Positions 1 through 11,569 of a stretch of 64,000 nt of DNA are shown piece by piece. Every line of letters begins with the position of its first letter. The first letter of the stretch is position 1. The DNA comes from Paraphoma chrysanthemicola (taxonomy: Eukaryota; Ascomycota; Dothideomycetes; Pleosporales; Phaeosphaeriaceae), in contig JAGMWG010000010.1 of the NCBI GenBank assembly GCA_020744225.1, forward strand, positions 248,001 through 312,000, read 5' to 3'. Made by a program: the position numbers and the translations under genes. The notes under the pieces were generated by a model, which saw only the letters and a list, made by a program, of their open reading frames with translations, was not told the origin of the DNA and did no database searches.

Positions 1-435
1 GAAAGTGCACTCCCGAGTAGTTCTCATGCAGTTCGCCATTCGATCGACTGGTGCGCAGCCTTGCGCCATGCGCTTACCCAGCACGCCGAGATAACCGGGG
101 CCGCCGAAAGCATACCGAAACAGACACTAAGCAACCTTTGCATGTCTGTTGACAAAAATGACGTCGAAGTACATGGTAGCCACTAGCAATGCTGATGTCG
201 ACCTGTGACTCGCGCACGCGACCGTTATATACTCGGCTTCTCCCTAGGGCTGACCGAACTGAGTTCCTAGCCCACTGTTAGACGGACATCATCGTTGCTT
301 ATATCATTAGGTCGCCCCTCCCCAGAGGTAGATCTAAAAGAGCAAGGACCCTCATATTCTTGGACAAAAGACATTAACAACCTCACCTACGGACTTCTAA
401 ATACCGCCCCCCTTTGGATACCACACCAAGTCAAG
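1..435. other. left-edge intergenic / promoter region
   Basis: No gene is seen here. The stretch is the presumed upstream region of the glycine-zipper gene that begins at 436. An in-frame TTG-initiated extension is possible from 295, but the ATG at 436 has a much better context. Confidence 0.5.
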
Positions 436-1383
436 ATGGCAGCTGCCGAATACTACGTGGGCACGAACGCCCATGAACTGCCGGGTAATAATCACCAACC
501 TCATGTCTACCCGCCTCAACCTCAGCCAAAGCCGCCTCAATACCAACAGCAACCCACGCAACAACCTCAGCGTCCCCAGTTCAACACCGCATACAGTGCC
601 ACACCCCCTCCATCCTACTCGCCATACGCCCATGCACCGCCACAGCAACAACAACAACCGCAAGCATATCCACCGCCGCCACCACTTGCGCAGAAGCAAC
701 CTCTAAAGGGCAGCCCGTACCAAACACCACCGTACCCAACAGGCCCTCCAAGTTTTCCCACGCCACCAAACACCTACCTCACCGCGCCTCTCCAACCCCA
801 ACGAAGCCACTCGCAACCACCCCGCGTACACTTCGCCGAGCCCGATCGCGACTCCAACACCTCCGACTCGGACTCATCCACTTCAACCTCCAGCTCCCCC
901 CGCCGCCGGCGCCGCCACCGCAAACATCGCAGCCGCGACTCCGATCGAGACATGCCGCGCGAACACCATAGTCAGCACCACCACCACAGCGCCTCGCGCC
1001 CGCAAAAGCACGAGCGCAAAGACCGCGACACGTTCCTTGGCGCCGGCGCCGGCGCGATTGTCGGCGACGCGATTTTCCCGGGTCTAGGTACCGCGGCGGG
1101 GATATTACTCGGTGGTTTGGGCGGGCGGAAGTATGCGAAACGAAGTGTGAGTGAAGAGGGACATAGACATCGACATCGGGATGCGTATAATGAGGGGCGA
1201 AGTGAAGGAAGGAGAGATAGAGATAGAGATGGGGGTAGGGAGTGGGACGGACGTCGGGATGAGGGGAGGAGAGATGTGGATAGTAGTGAGAGTGAGGAGG
1301 AGAGGTATCGGCGGCGGAGGGAGAGGAAGAGTGGGTGGGATGAGGGGAGTGCGACGTATAGACGAGGATGGGCTGTGCGGTGA
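436..1383 (+). CDS. Pro/Gln-rich glycine-zipper protein
   Basis: Single-exon gene of 315 residues. The first half is Pro/Gln/Tyr-rich and low in complexity. The middle is Ser/Asp-rich and then strongly basic (poly-Arg, His, Lys). Around residues 200 to 236 lies a Gly/Ala segment with a GxxxG-type pattern (GAGAGAIVGDAIFPGLG, then GGLGGRKYAKR), which is the glycine-zipper 2TM signature. The tail is an Arg/Glu/Asp-rich charged region. Such fungal proteins are common and uncharacterised; glycine zippers usually mediate packing of membrane helices or assembly. I chose the ATG at 436 because it lies in a good context (tcaagATGG) and the frame upstream has only a TTG. The neighbouring regulator gene converges on it, with 227 bp between stop codons. 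The biological role is unknown. Confidence 0.75.
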   Translation: MAAAEYYVGTNAHELPGNNHQPHVYPPQPQPKPPQYQQQPTQQPQRPQFNTAYSATPPPSYSPYAHAPPQQQQQPQAYPPPPPLAQKQPLKGSPYQTPPYPTGPPSFPTPPNTYLTAPLQPQRSHSQPPRVHFAEPDRDSNTSDSDSSTSTSSSPRRRRRHRKHRSRDSDRDMPREHHSQHHHHSASRPQKHERKDRDTFLGAGAGAIVGDAIFPGLGTAAGILLGGLGGRKYAKRSVSEEGHRHRHRDAYNEGRSEGRRDRDRDGGREWDGRRDEGRRDVDSSESEEERYRRRRERKSGWDEGSATYRRGWAVR

Positions 1384-1610
1384 GGACGGGGTGTATTATA
1401 CGGTTATTGGGTTCTGGGGGGGTGTGCGTTGATCGCATATCCTCACAAGAAGAATAAATCTCAGTACCTTTTTTAACTTCAACAAGCAGTTTCTTGATTA
1501 AGCCATCTTAGCTTATATATCCATAGAAATAAAACGTTATATAACATGTTTCATCTTTCATATTACACATCCATCAACAACAACAACACTTCCTCAATCA
1601 CTCGCATGTT

Positions 1611-4600
1611 TCATTCCATCCCCGTCCCCGTCCCCGTCCCCCGTCTCTGTAACCCAGGATGTCCACCCGGTAATCCCCCAACACTCTGTCTATGTCCTCT
1701 CCCTCCCCCTCCACCGCCACCGACCGGATTCCCCGCCAACATGTCCAAATCCACAGGCGTCCCCGCACCCAGACCAAATCCAAACGCATCCGCTGCGCCC
1801 GTGGCAAATACGCCGTCATCCGCCATGCCCGGCGGATCGACATTAAACGGGACGAAATAGCTGCTCATCGGGTCGAAGAAGTTGTTACTGCCTTGCATGC
1901 CCATGGCATCTAGGTTCCAAAAGGAATTGTTGAAATCTGCAGAGAGGTCGGGGAAGGGCGACATGTCCATCTGGTGTGCGTGGGAAGGGTGGATCATGGT
2001 CGGGCTGGTGTTCAACATGGGGAGATTCGAGTGCTGGTGTTGTGGGTGGTGTTGGGGATGGTGGCCTGCGAATTCGGCGATGAATTGTTGCGATGGCGTT
2101 TGGTGGTGTGCGGCGGTTGCGGCGGCGGCTTGGTGCGCGGCGAAGTAGGTGGCTGGGTCGTAGCCGGCGGCTTCGAGGGCTTCGTGTTGCGCGAGGTTCA
2201 TCTGATTGATTTGTTGTTGGAGGCGGGCGGATTGCGAGTGTGAGTGGGATTGCGAGTTATGGCGGTGGGGTGGCGGATCGGTGGCGGTTGCGGTTGGGTC
2301 GGTCTTTGAAATGGATTTGGCCTTGTTTTTGCGGGCCTGTTTGCGTTGTTGCGAGGCAAGAGATGGTGGGGAGAGAGAGGCGAAGAACTCTTCGACAGAT
2401 TGGAGGTCGCTCTTTTGGCCGAGGACGGCGTCGGTGCCTGGCTCGTTGGCGTTCGATTCGGCTGCGTCCTCGTAGTCGGTCTTGGAGACGCCGTGTGGAT
2501 ATCTGTCGAACCAGTCGCCGTACTGGAAGATGCTGCCCTTCTTCTTGTCGCCTGTTGAGGCCGGTCCTTTCAGCTGTGCATCGGCGTGTTGTCGGTACAG
2601 GTCCTTTAGGTTCTCTGCAATGTAGTGGAACATGCCCCAGTACTTTTTCATCTTAGTCAAATACTTGACATTGTATGCCAGGTACTTCTTGGACTGAGCC
2701 TCCAGCTTCGGGTTCTTAGAGAAAACGCCGTGTACGTGAACAGTCGACGAGAAGAAGGCCGAGTAGCCGGCAAATGGCGCAACAACATTGTGGTCCATCG
2801 CCTCGTTGATAAGGATCGAGATTTGATTTGCCGCATCCAGTGCAGATCGAGCCGACTCGGTGAGGAAGTCGTGTGGCATGTCTTTTGGCGGCCGACTGCC
2901 TGCTGTTGAAGGTAGGGCGAATCGGTGCATGAACAACATTATCTGCTGCCACAAAATGTGCAAGTAGAGAAATGAGTTTGCAGTCTTTCCAATGGCATGG
3001 CTTTTGAGGTTCTCTGGCGTGTAAACGAGCATCTCCGGCAGCGCCTCCTTGAAATCCTTTGCCTCCTTCTTGATCGAGTGGTACGTTGATTGCAACGACC
3101 ACATCGGTTGTGCCTCGCGCTCTTTTCCGCCCAAATTCATGTACTTGATGAGCTTTCCCCATATGCATACCAAACGGATCGTGTAAGCTGATACGCCCAT
3201 GTTGTCGCGCGGATTCGCGAGTTGGCCACTGTCGGGTGGAACAGGGTTCGGCACGTTGCCTTCTAAGTTCTCCGTAGGAGCATGAATCTCGTGCAGATAT
3301 AAATGCTCCTTGACTGGTAATTGCACTTCGATGTACTGCTCGTGTACGAAAAGCGGGCGATCGGTTCCGGACGAGTTGAATCTGTCCATCAGGAAACAGG
3401 ACCACATTGTCCGCCTCCGGATTTCGCGATCTGTAGCACTTAATGGCTTCCTGTCGGCCTCGCTGACCAACGGGTCGAATTCGTTCTCCTTGTGCAGCTG
3501 CAGGGCGTATGCCATTCGTTGTGCCATACCGCCAAACATCCAACTTCGTCCGCCTTGACATGTGCCAAACTCGTGGAGGCCAAGCAAGAGGTATACTATG
3601 AGAATCGTGATGTTCGGCGAGTCGTATCGTTTCAGTGCAATTTCTCGTGCCCGCTCAGCCCAGCTGTCGCCACGCAGGAAACATGGCTCTGTTCGTAATT
3701 GCGGATGTGTTGAAAATCTGGCTGAGATGGCGCACATGGCTAGTATGAGCACAGGCGGCACCTTTCCAGCTGCCAGTCTCCGCATAAAGCTCGGCTTGTG
3801 GAGCAGAGGATAGCTTTGGCCGTAGACATAGTCAAAGTAGACCTCAGCTAGATGCTCCTGAATCTCTTTCGAGGGTAAACTTTCTGCACCCTCGGTGAGT
3901 AGTCTGTTGTCATCTGTTTCCTTCGATCGTGATGTCACACCACCAACGACAGGATCCGCTCCCTTTGATTTCGACCAGTCGTCCAAGTCGTTGCCGAACG
4001 CTTCCTCGGCGAGTCGTTTCTTCGTCGTCGGCGTCTTCGGAGGCGCACCGGGAATCGCAGGCTTCACGACTGACCGGCCCACGTTCGCTACGGACGGTAG
4101 GCTTTCCTTGGGAATCAGCTTGATGACGCGATCTTCCATACGCTTCAAGCGCTTATCCAGCATAGCCATGTAGTCTGTTCTTGGCGCGGCCTTCCGCGTG
4201 GTAACTTTGTATACGCAGGGAATACGACTCCGCAGACAATGCTTGCACGCCGGCTTCTCGCCCGAGCACCGAATCTTCTTCCTTCGGCAAGCGATACACG
4301 CCAGCGGCAATCGCTTCCTCTCCTTGCCCGCCTTGGTCTTCATCTCACTCCACAACGGAGGATCTTGCGGGTCGTCTTTACTCCGTCTCGAAGTGGTCGA
4401 GTGGTCCGTGCCGTCGTTGCCTGACAGCCTGATGCCGAGGGCTGATGCATCGTGCATGTGGTCCCCTAAGGCGAGCATGCCTAATGCAGGCGCGCTCTCA
4501 GGACTGGTGTTGTTTCCATCATGCAGATTCCTCGGGCTCCCGCCAATGCTCATTCTGTGTGGATGCGCACTGCCCCCACCACTGGCATTATCCTCGCTCA

Positions 4601-4865
4601 TGTGACCGATGCTGCCTCGGTGGTCGGGGTAGCCGCCTTCAATCTTCACGCCATCGAAACCGGTTGCAAAACCCTGGGCCTGCGCATATGCAACATCGAA
4701 ATCGGAGAAGGAGCCCATCATGTTGGACGGGCTGATGCCGGTAGCGTTCGGCGACGACCGTAGTTCTGGCAGGCCGTACTCGTTCAATATGAGGGAGTCG
4801 TCGTGTTCGAAGCGGGCTTGCGAGGCCGTGTTCATGGACGTTGCGGTTGCGCCGGAGTCGGCCAT
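1611..4865 (-). CDS. Zn(II)2Cys6 transcription factor with fungal_trans domain
   Basis: Uninterrupted reading frame of 1084 residues starting at the ATG at 4865. A binuclear zinc cluster is visible with cysteines at about 190, 193, 200, 207, 210 and 217 (CX2CX6CX6CX2CX6C), preceded by a basic KERKR and followed by a linker and a short coiled coil (MLDKRLKRMEDR). The middle third matches the fungal-specific regulatory domain (middle homology region), with the typical RRRTMWSCFLMDRFNS block. The C-terminal quarter is His/Gln-rich and ends in Gly repeats encoded by a GC-rich tandem hexamer near 1619-1642. It should be a nuclear, DNA-binding regulator. I cannot assign the regulated pathway or an orthologue name. 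Confidence 0.93.
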   Translation of the reverse strand: MADSGATATSMNTASQARFEHDDSLILNEYGLPELRSSPNATGISPSNMMGSFSDFDVAYAQAQGFATGFDGVKIEGGYPDHRGSIGHMSEDNASGGGSAHPHRMSIGGSPRNLHDGNNTSPESAPALGMLALGDHMHDASALGIRLSGNDGTDHSTTSRRSKDDPQDPPLWSEMKTKAGKERKRLPLACIACRRKKIRCSGEKPACKHCLRSRIPCVYKVTTRKAAPRTDYMAMLDKRLKRMEDRVIKLIPKESLPSVANVGRSVVKPAIPGAPPKTPTTKKRLAEEAFGNDLDDWSKSKGADPVVGGVTSRSKETDDNRLLTEGAESLPSKEIQEHLAEVYFDYVYGQSYPLLHKPSFMRRLAAGKVPPVLILAMCAISARFSTHPQLRTEPCFLRGDSWAERAREIALKRYDSPNITILIVYLLLGLHEFGTCQGGRSWMFGGMAQRMAYALQLHKENEFDPLVSEADRKPLSATDREIRRRTMWSCFLMDRFNSSGTDRPLFVHEQYIEVQLPVKEHLYLHEIHAPTENLEGNVPNPVPPDSGQLANPRDNMGVSAYTIRLVCIWGKLIKYMNLGGKEREAQPMWSLQSTYHSIKKEAKDFKEALPEMLVYTPENLKSHAIGKTANSFLYLHILWQQIMLFMHRFALPSTAGSRPPKDMPHDFLTESARSALDAANQISILINEAMDHNVVAPFAGYSAFFSSTVHVHGVFSKNPKLEAQSKKYLAYNVKYLTKMKKYWGMFHYIAENLKDLYRQHADAQLKGPASTGDKKKGSIFQYGDWFDRYPHGVSKTDYEDAAESNANEPGTDAVLGQKSDLQSVEEFFASLSPPSLASQQRKQARKNKAKSISKTDPTATATDPPPHRHNSQSHSHSQSARLQQQINQMNLAQHEALEAAGYDPATYFAAHQAAAATAAHHQTPSQQFIAEFAGHHPQHHPQHQHSNLPMLNTSPTMIHPSHAHQMDMSPFPDLSADFNNSFWNLDAMGMQGSNNFFDPMSSYFVPFNVDPPGMADDGVFATGAADAFGFGLGAGTPVDLDMLAGNPVGGGGGGGRGHRQSVGGLPGGHPGLQRRGTGTGTGME
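1619..1642. repeat. CCCGTC hexamer microsatellite inside a coding region
   Basis: Four or so tandem copies of cccgtc/ccgtcc on the plus strand encode the Gly-Thr repeat at the C-terminus of the Zn2Cys6 regulator. It is likely length-polymorphic and would keep frame, since the unit is 6 bp. Confidence 0.6.
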
Positions 4866-6803
4866 GGTTCTGACCTCGGGACGCCTGCGTCTGTGCCTCG
4901 CCTATGCAGAAGGCCGTTCACATCGAGGCTTCTGCAACAATGTCCCAGCAAGTCTATACGTCGTGCGCATAGGAGCGCTCGCCACGCATTGCAGAGCAAA
5001 TTCAAGCGGGCGGAGTCGTCGTGTGCGTAGCTCGGAGGTGAGCCGGGCGAAGAATGCTGAGCGGCTTAGTCTAAGCTCCGACTTTCTCCACAAGGGCAGT
5101 GGGGAGGCTAGGCGCAGCGTCAATCTCTTGTATGTGGGGAGAAGAGACACGGTGGGCCAACAGGAGACAGCCTGACGAGGACCAAAGGGAACAAAGCAGC
5201 AGAACACGCGGAGACAACTCGGGCGTCGAGGGCGCGAGATTTACGATGACGGGGAGTGATGTAGACTACGGTAGCATCACCCGCCTAACTGGTGGCTGCA
5301 CTCCTCCGCAGTCTGCGACCAGCCATGCGCAGGCGCGGGATGGAGAATTACGGCGCGCAGGGATTCTCGAAGCGTGGCTCCTGCACTGTCGATGTAATCG
5401 CGCCGACAGGATTCGCAGCCTGGGCTCTCCAGCTGGAGTTCCGATTTAAGCACACGGACAGGCCGCCAATGGGTGCTTGCGGCCCATCTGCACCTGGGCG
5501 GGCCTACCAGTTCGCCATTATTCAGACATCACTCAGCATGGTGGGGACGGCTAGGGGCCGTCGCAAACAGGTGGCTGATCGGACCATTATGGGTACGCGC
5601 TGCGCATCAACAGCGAAAGGCGACTTGAACCGTTTAGCTTGCTTCATATGCACATATGTTTGTGCAACGCTTCGACGTGCTGCTGCAGCTCGTGACATGC
5701 ACCCGCAGCTGTCGTGTTGGCTGTTTGCGGGGCAGCCCGAGCTCCATCTGCTGCACGCTGAAGCCACGCGCAGCATATTGCAGACCTCATCAATCCGCGC
5801 GCTTCCCAATCTCCGCAGCCACTCAGCGCCGCTACTCTGCGGGCTATTTCTTATTCTTCCGCGCGCGCAACGGCGCGCCGATCGTCTAGCCTGTCTACTC
5901 ATCACCGGCCTGTATGTATCCTCGTGATGCCTCTTCTCTTTCAGGCATGCAACGTCCAATCTGGAACGATGACGTCCAGCAGCCACCGGTTGCTTTGGAG
6001 CGGGACAACGCTAGCTGCACGTTTCAGCCCTCGGAAAATGCCACGAGGGCGGGCTTCCACGTTGGAGTCCGACAGGGGTAGTTGTGCTGCTCAAGTTTCG
6101 AAGGTAGGGAAAGACCTTGTTTCTAACAGGCACGGCGCACGCACATCCCCATTCGATCCATGATCTCCTCGCATATCGGATGTTGTGGCGGTTGTGCATA
6201 TCCATCCTCACTGCTTTATTCGTCAGCATCTCAAATTTCTTGCCTGGAGGCGGACACAACTCCTGTGCTTCGTTTCTCGTCCACCTGCCCTTTGAGTAAT
6301 GTAGATGTTTGAATTTAGCCAAAATCTCTTCGATTATGTGCTCCTCTAAGCGTCCCATCCCTGGTCAAGCATTACTCTCTGGAAGGTCTTGACGTTACAC
6401 TCGCGATCGTCAGCCGGGATGCATCCATGACTCGAGACACTCACAGCGCACCGCTATTCATATTGACATGAGGAGGTGTGGTATGCTGGCCACTCGCCTA
6501 TAACAGCGACCGTCTTACATGCACGCATTGTGCGGTTGCGAATTGTGCATATTGCAAAGGCCTGGCCCGTTCGTCCGCGTTCGATGTCGAACAACTTACG
6601 CGATGCGAACTGGAGTGTACCGCATAGTGCCTGTAGACGATACTACATGGGGCTTATATACAGGCGTGCGTTTGGCGAGCTTTGCGGAAGCCGGGATAAA
6701 TCTTGGTTCGTAGATCTTGCTGAAACCTGTGGAGAAAACGTTTACGTGTCGCCGCTGATCGGTCTATCTTTCTCTAGACACACGTAATAAGAGTTGTAAG
6801 AAT
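4866..6803. other. 1.9 kb intergenic region
   Basis: This separates the Zn2Cys6 regulator (transcribed leftwards from 4865) from the 3' end of the GH85 gene. Several reading frames of 60 to 211 codons are present, but none has a recognisable domain, a convincing start or a codon pattern like the neighbours. The left part probably contains the long promoter and 5' leader of the regulator. No repeat or RNA gene was recognised. Confidence 0.5.
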
Positions 6804-8997
6804 CTATGATGGGTCTATGCGCAACGTGGTGGTTGTATTCGCCAGTTTGCGTCCATCGAACCCAACGCCTGTGACCTCTACAACCACGTCCTTTTCTGCA
6901 AGATCTTTCACGAGATTGCTGTTCAAGACGTGCTCTAGAGCGTATGCCCTTCCGACTTGCAGACCGTTGATCCGCAATGCGAAGTGTGAGAATGGACCTG
7001 TGATATCGCTATGCGGCATACTAACGTGCCTCGCCTCACGACCGGCTACGTAATCCCAACAGAGTCTCGTGTGCCCATTCTCGCCTTGTTGACGACTCTC
7101 TATGCGTACGTTGTCAATAGTCGGAGCAGTCGATATACGCAGGAAGTCGACTGGGACAATTGAAATCGAGAAGACTTCTACGATGGGCGCATATTCCATT
7201 CCACTGTAGCCTTGGAGGAGGAAGCCAAGCTCTTCTAGTCTTACATCTTCCACAGATGTGTCAATTTGAGCAGGCACTTCTATTTGTGCTGTGATAGTGC
7301 ATATTTCCCCACTCTTGTCTACCGATAGTAGCTGGAGGTTCTGTGGAGGTCGCCCGTCGATGTCAGAGAACTTGAGATAAAAACTTGTCTCTGCACCGAG
7401 AGCAGCTGCGACATTGCGGCAAGTGACTGCGATGCGCCTTGTGCCATCTGCTGGCATGTCGAGCTTGTATAGTGGCACCCAGCAGTTGGGGTGCTCAGTT
7501 ACGGTATCGTCCGTGTTCCGTACATGATGAACTTCTATGACCAGCTTAGTCTGGACTGGACATTCCTCCAGCCTGTGTCTCAAGTAAGGAGTGACTCCCA
7601 CTACTTCCGGCATTGGTAGTGGGAGTATGGAGTGAGCGCCGAGTTGTGCGTGTAGTGGATGACCATCAAACACTACACGTTCCTCTTCGCTACCGTGCCT
7701 ACCAAATGCGCGCGTGAAGTCCGTATAAAAGATCGAAGCGGTTCCAGCTGGAAAAGCTTTCGCGTGCCGAACAACAGAGAAGCCTTCGATTGGCTGGTGT
7801 CGTGAAATGGCGTGTCCGCACGAGCACTCGAGGCCATCAGGAAGAGCATCGCCTTCCCATATAGTTCGTTCGATATCCTTTCCATAACCCTCAAAGTGCT
7901 CAAATGACCACGCGGGTGCGAATATTCCAGCAGAGAGGCCGATCTCAGCGAGTTTTGCGACAGCCACACCAGTGGTGGTGCCACCCTTTCCATAGGTGGT
8001 CCGAGGAATGCCGAAGCCGCTCCTATTCTGCGCCCAAACGTCAATTCCGAAATATACGTTCTCGAAACTGATGGTGGATTGCGCGAGGAGTTGTTCTGCC
8101 TCCTCAGCCTGTCGCAAGTCCCAATTGTAGTTTGTAAGAATTCCCCCGCACGCTTCTGCAAAGGGCAAATTGGCTGGGGTCACGCCATTTTGATAGCTCA
8201 CCTCATTAGATGTTGTGAGTGCATCGTACCTGGACGGTCTTGTTAATCTAGTCCGGTATTTGTCGTAGCCCTCACGGGCGTAATACTTACCATACTAATT
8301 GCCTGTCAACACCAAGCTCCGTTCGCAGCTGTAAAAGGAAAGCTTCGAGAATGTTCGCATGCCAAGTGTCTTTCACAAACGGTTTCTCGATGTTGACAAG
8401 CCATCCATCAAAGCCGTAATGCTTCGCAATGTTCGCTAGTATGGTTGCAAATCCGAAATTTGCGGTAGGTCCCTCGCCAGTGTGCTGCAACAATCTCTCC
8501 GTGTTCTGTGCTTGGGGCTCAATGATGAGTGTACCCAGAGCTTTTACACCATTTCGATGCAGGGTGTTAGTCCAAATCGGAGGCGGTACGCACACTAGCT
8601 TGTGGGAGAAGTACACAAACGTGTCAACATATTGAAGATAATCACATGCGTACATCTCCTTGGCAACACCCACTTCTTGCATGCTTTCGTAGTTATGATA
8701 GTTCCCAGACATGTCGTGGCATAGTAACACACGTGCGCGTGGCTCGCCCTGTGAGTCTATTGCCCGCGAGCGTCGCAGCAACGGGGTGTTTGCTCTCTGC
8801 AGTGGATCGCTTTCGTTGACATGCCACGTCTCCAACTGCCTGAACGTGTCAAAGTACGTGAAGCCCCTTCGCCGATCCTGTTCACGTCTTTTCTGGCGCT
8901 CTTCTGGCGTCGGGCCAGTGTCCGGCGATGGAAACAGGTGCCGGTAGCCATCCCGTATGGGGCGAAGAATGTCTTTCCATCCTAGAATGCTTGCCAT
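6804..8997 (-). CDS. cytosolic endo-beta-N-acetylglucosaminidase (GH85)
   Basis: Two exons, 8997-8291 and 8229-6804, joined by a 61-bp intron (donor GTAAGT, acceptor CAG). The joined codon is TG|G (Trp) and gives YDALTTSNEVSYQNG, which fits the family, for a total of 710 residues. Enzymes of this family cleave the chitobiose core of N-glycans. Those without a signal peptide, like this one, act on free oligosaccharides and misfolded glycoproteins in the cytosol. The catalytic N-x-E motif is visible in FDGWLVNIEKPF (Asn about 202, Glu about 204). The C-terminal half is beta-rich, as in other ENGases. The start is the ATG at 8997; a TTG lies four codons upstream. Confidence 0.94.
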
Positions 8998-9494
8998 GGC
9001 AAGCCCCAAGGTGATGTGCCTACAAAGTCTTCAAAGCAAACTCCTTGTCATATCAAATCATCAGTGATGCCTTGGTTTGTGGTCGCGACACTGCGAAGCG
9101 CACTGTGCACCCAATTCGGATCTCGTGGAGGCGCAAGTAGAAATGTGGCGACCAGAGTCGAATAGAGGAAGAGAACTCGCGCTGTCACTGTGTGTTCCAG
9201 CTACGGGACCGGATCAAATGGGGTACCTGAGCAAACTACAGAGTTCCCAGCAAATGGTGAGGTTGAGATCGCAGGTCCTGCGGGTGCGGTAGTGACGTTT
9301 GAGCGACGGCAGGGGTAAAATGTCTTGGCATCTGCAATGCAAGGATCAGCTCCCAACGCGCCGCCTTGCAGCTTCTCCGTCTAAACGTGTCATTTCTCGA
9401 CAACACTCTATTCTCCACACTCCTTTACAGCCTCCACCATTGCCGGCTGCATTCACGCGATCCACATACTGGCAAGACACGTTTTGCCGCCATC
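8998..9494. other. divergent promoter region between GH85 and ERD2 genes
   Basis: The two flanking genes are transcribed away from this 497-bp stretch, so it should carry both promoters. No further gene was recognised. Confidence 0.5.
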
Positions 9495-10389
9495 ATGAAT
9501 CTCTTCCGACTGCTGGGTATGTCAAATTCCAATGTTGCGGAGTTCGCGGAGGTGTCGAGGGATGAATTCACGGTGATGGGTCGCAAAGCTAACCACGTCT
9601 TCTAGGGGACTTATCCCACCTGTTCTCCATCTTGATCTTGTTGCACAAGATGAAAGTTTCAAGTGTACGCCTTCAGTGGTTCTCCAAAGCCTTGCGCATT
9701 TCCTGACAAGCACATAGAGCGCATCCGGCATCTCGTTCAAATCGCAATTTCTCTACCTCATTGTCTACCTCACACGTTACGTCGACCTGCTTTGGACCTT
9801 CTACCAACCCGACCGCCTATACAACACCGTGTTCAAGATTGTCTTCATCAGCACATCTGCGTACACCGTTTACCTAATGCTCAACGACTACAAGCCGACC
9901 CACGATCCGAACTTGGACACATTCAAGGTGCAATACTTGCTAGGTGCTAGCGCAGTGCTTGCGGTACTATTTCCGTATAGCTACACGATTTCAGAAGTAA
10001 GCGCTGCCTCAACTTGTACTTCAATAGGCCGCTAATAGCAAGCAGATCCTTTGGGCGTTCTCTATCTGGTTGGAATCGGTTGCTATCCTGCCTCAACTGT
10101 TTATGCTACAGCGCACTGGCGAGGCTGAAACGATCACGACACATTATCTATTCGCGCTCGGAGCGTACAGAGCATTGTACATCCCCAATTGGATCTACCG
10201 CTATTTCTTCGATGTGCCGAAGTTCTATGACCCGATCGCGGTCATTGCGGGTATCATACAGACAGTCTTGTACTCCGATTTCTTTTACATTTACTACACA
10301 AAGTAAGTGCTGCCCAGACTGAGATGCATGACCTATCGCTCACTTATTCTAGGGTTGTCCAAGGCAAGAAGTTCAATCTTCCCGTGTGA
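9495..10389 (+). CDS. ERD2: ER lumen protein-retaining receptor (HDEL/KDEL receptor)
   Basis: Five exons: 9495-9516, 9606-9664, 9718-9996, 10046-10302 and 10353-10389. All introns are GT-AG and all phases close, giving 217 residues (the family is usually 210 to 220). The product is a seven-helix membrane protein of the Golgi and ER that binds the C-terminal HDEL signal of escaped ER proteins and returns them in COPI vesicles. Diagnostic stretches are DLSHLFSILILLHKM near the N-terminus, TRYVDLLWTFY, then IWLESVAILPQLFMLQRTGE, HYLFALGAYRALYIPNWIYR and DFFYIYYTK, ending in a Lys-containing tail (KKFNLPV). The 22-nt first exon is easily missed by gene finders. Confidence 0.96.
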
Positions 10390-11082
10390 AGACAAACTTC
10401 ACATCGACGCGCATTCTTCTGTCGAGCGGCATATATCGATCGCCACGTTCTTCGTGTACCATAGCAATATAGGGATTGAGGACCACGGACTGGGCGTTCA
10501 ACGGCAACTCTTGCACTTCATTGCATGTGTGGGATTCAAGTTCTGTCACTGGGAGATGTTCTATTAGGCGTATTGGATCTATCTCGACAGAGCTGTGACT
10601 GCTTAAAAGTTACTGCGCTTGGAGAAATAAACATGAAGGGATTGTTTCGCATTCCGTTGCAGCGATTATATGAAATGTAGATTCTAAAATGAAAAGAAAG
10701 CACGAACATCTACGTTTGAAATGCACGTGATGATACCGCGACATACTTCGTTCGCCAATTTCATCTTCCTGTCTCCTCGATACGATACTCTGTTGCGTCA
10801 TCTCGAAGTGGGTGAGGCTGAGACACGTGCAGACTCCGGCTGCAGGCGCCACTGCGGACCACGGTCGCGCTTGTCAACCCGGGTCGGGACAGCGACCAGC
10901 AGTCACTCACATCGACCCGTCACCATTCCAACCCTTCCCTATACACGCATTATTAATACTATCCACTCGCTGCTCCTCTTCAAACATCGCACCCCGCTTA
11001 TCCTCCTGCCGCAGCGCCTCCTCCACGTCCGCCGTTCTCTACATTCGCGCACGCGAGGCTACAATACACACATTGAAAGGAA
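10390..11082. other. intergenic region
   Basis: 3' flank of ERD2 followed by the pyrimidine-rich leader of the next gene. No supported coding region or repeat was seen. Confidence 0.5.
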
Positions 11083-11569
11083 ATGTTTTGCCTACGAAGT
11101 TGGATCCCCGTTCTTTTCTTCCTGTAAGTAAAATCCCGTGCCAAGAATGCGCTCGCTGCTAACGGTCAACAGACTACGGACACACGCCTCTCCCGTCTAT
11201 CTCGTCTTCTTCATCTCCGCGACGTATTTCCTCAACCGGCCCTGCGTGTACTGCTCGCTACTTCTATTTATCCTTGTCGTGGCACTATTTGATTTCCATA
11301 CACCATGGTTCGATCCGCCGCTCACCCCCGACACCGCCGAATTCGCGCTGAACGGGACCACATCGTTGCAAGATACTATACTGGAAACGGCGGGGGTGAT
11401 CGCGCATGCTGCAAATCAGACAGCACAGGCAATAGTCAAAAGTGCAGTTGAGAATGTGCGCGGGAGAGTGGGTCACACGAATAATGGAAAGGAGTACGAA
11501 TGGGTGAAAGGATTGTTAGGCAAGAAAGAATGGAAGATCCAATGCTTGGATGTGCTCATTCGGGTATGA
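11083..11569 (+). CDS. small membrane protein of unknown function
   Basis: Modelled as two exons, 11083-11123 and 11173-11569. The 49-bp intron starts GTAAGT, has the branch site GCTAAC and ends CAACAG, and the reading phase closes on a Leu codon, giving 145 residues. An unspliced start at 11138 or 11147 is the alternative. The first 55 residues are very hydrophobic (two or three membrane segments, including VYLVFFISATYFLN and LLLFILVVALFDF). The remainder is soluble and amphipathic, with an Ala-rich helix (AGVIAHAANQTAQAIV). I do not recognise the family. The good intron and long hydrophobic N-terminus suggest a real gene. Confidence 0.6.

Noticed and set aside
2716..3561. 281-codon minus-strand frame inside the Zn2Cys6 gene
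   Set aside because: Shadow frame on the same strand as the regulator. The regulator frame carries the zinc cluster and regulatory domain.
5292..5927. 211-codon plus-strand frame upstream of the Zn2Cys6 regulator
   Set aside because: No recognisable domain, erratic composition, and it overlaps other equally long random frames in GC-rich DNA.
6011..6358. 115-codon minus-strand frame
   Set aside because: The first third looks helical, but no domain, intron support or homologue is recognised. Not strong enough to call a gene.
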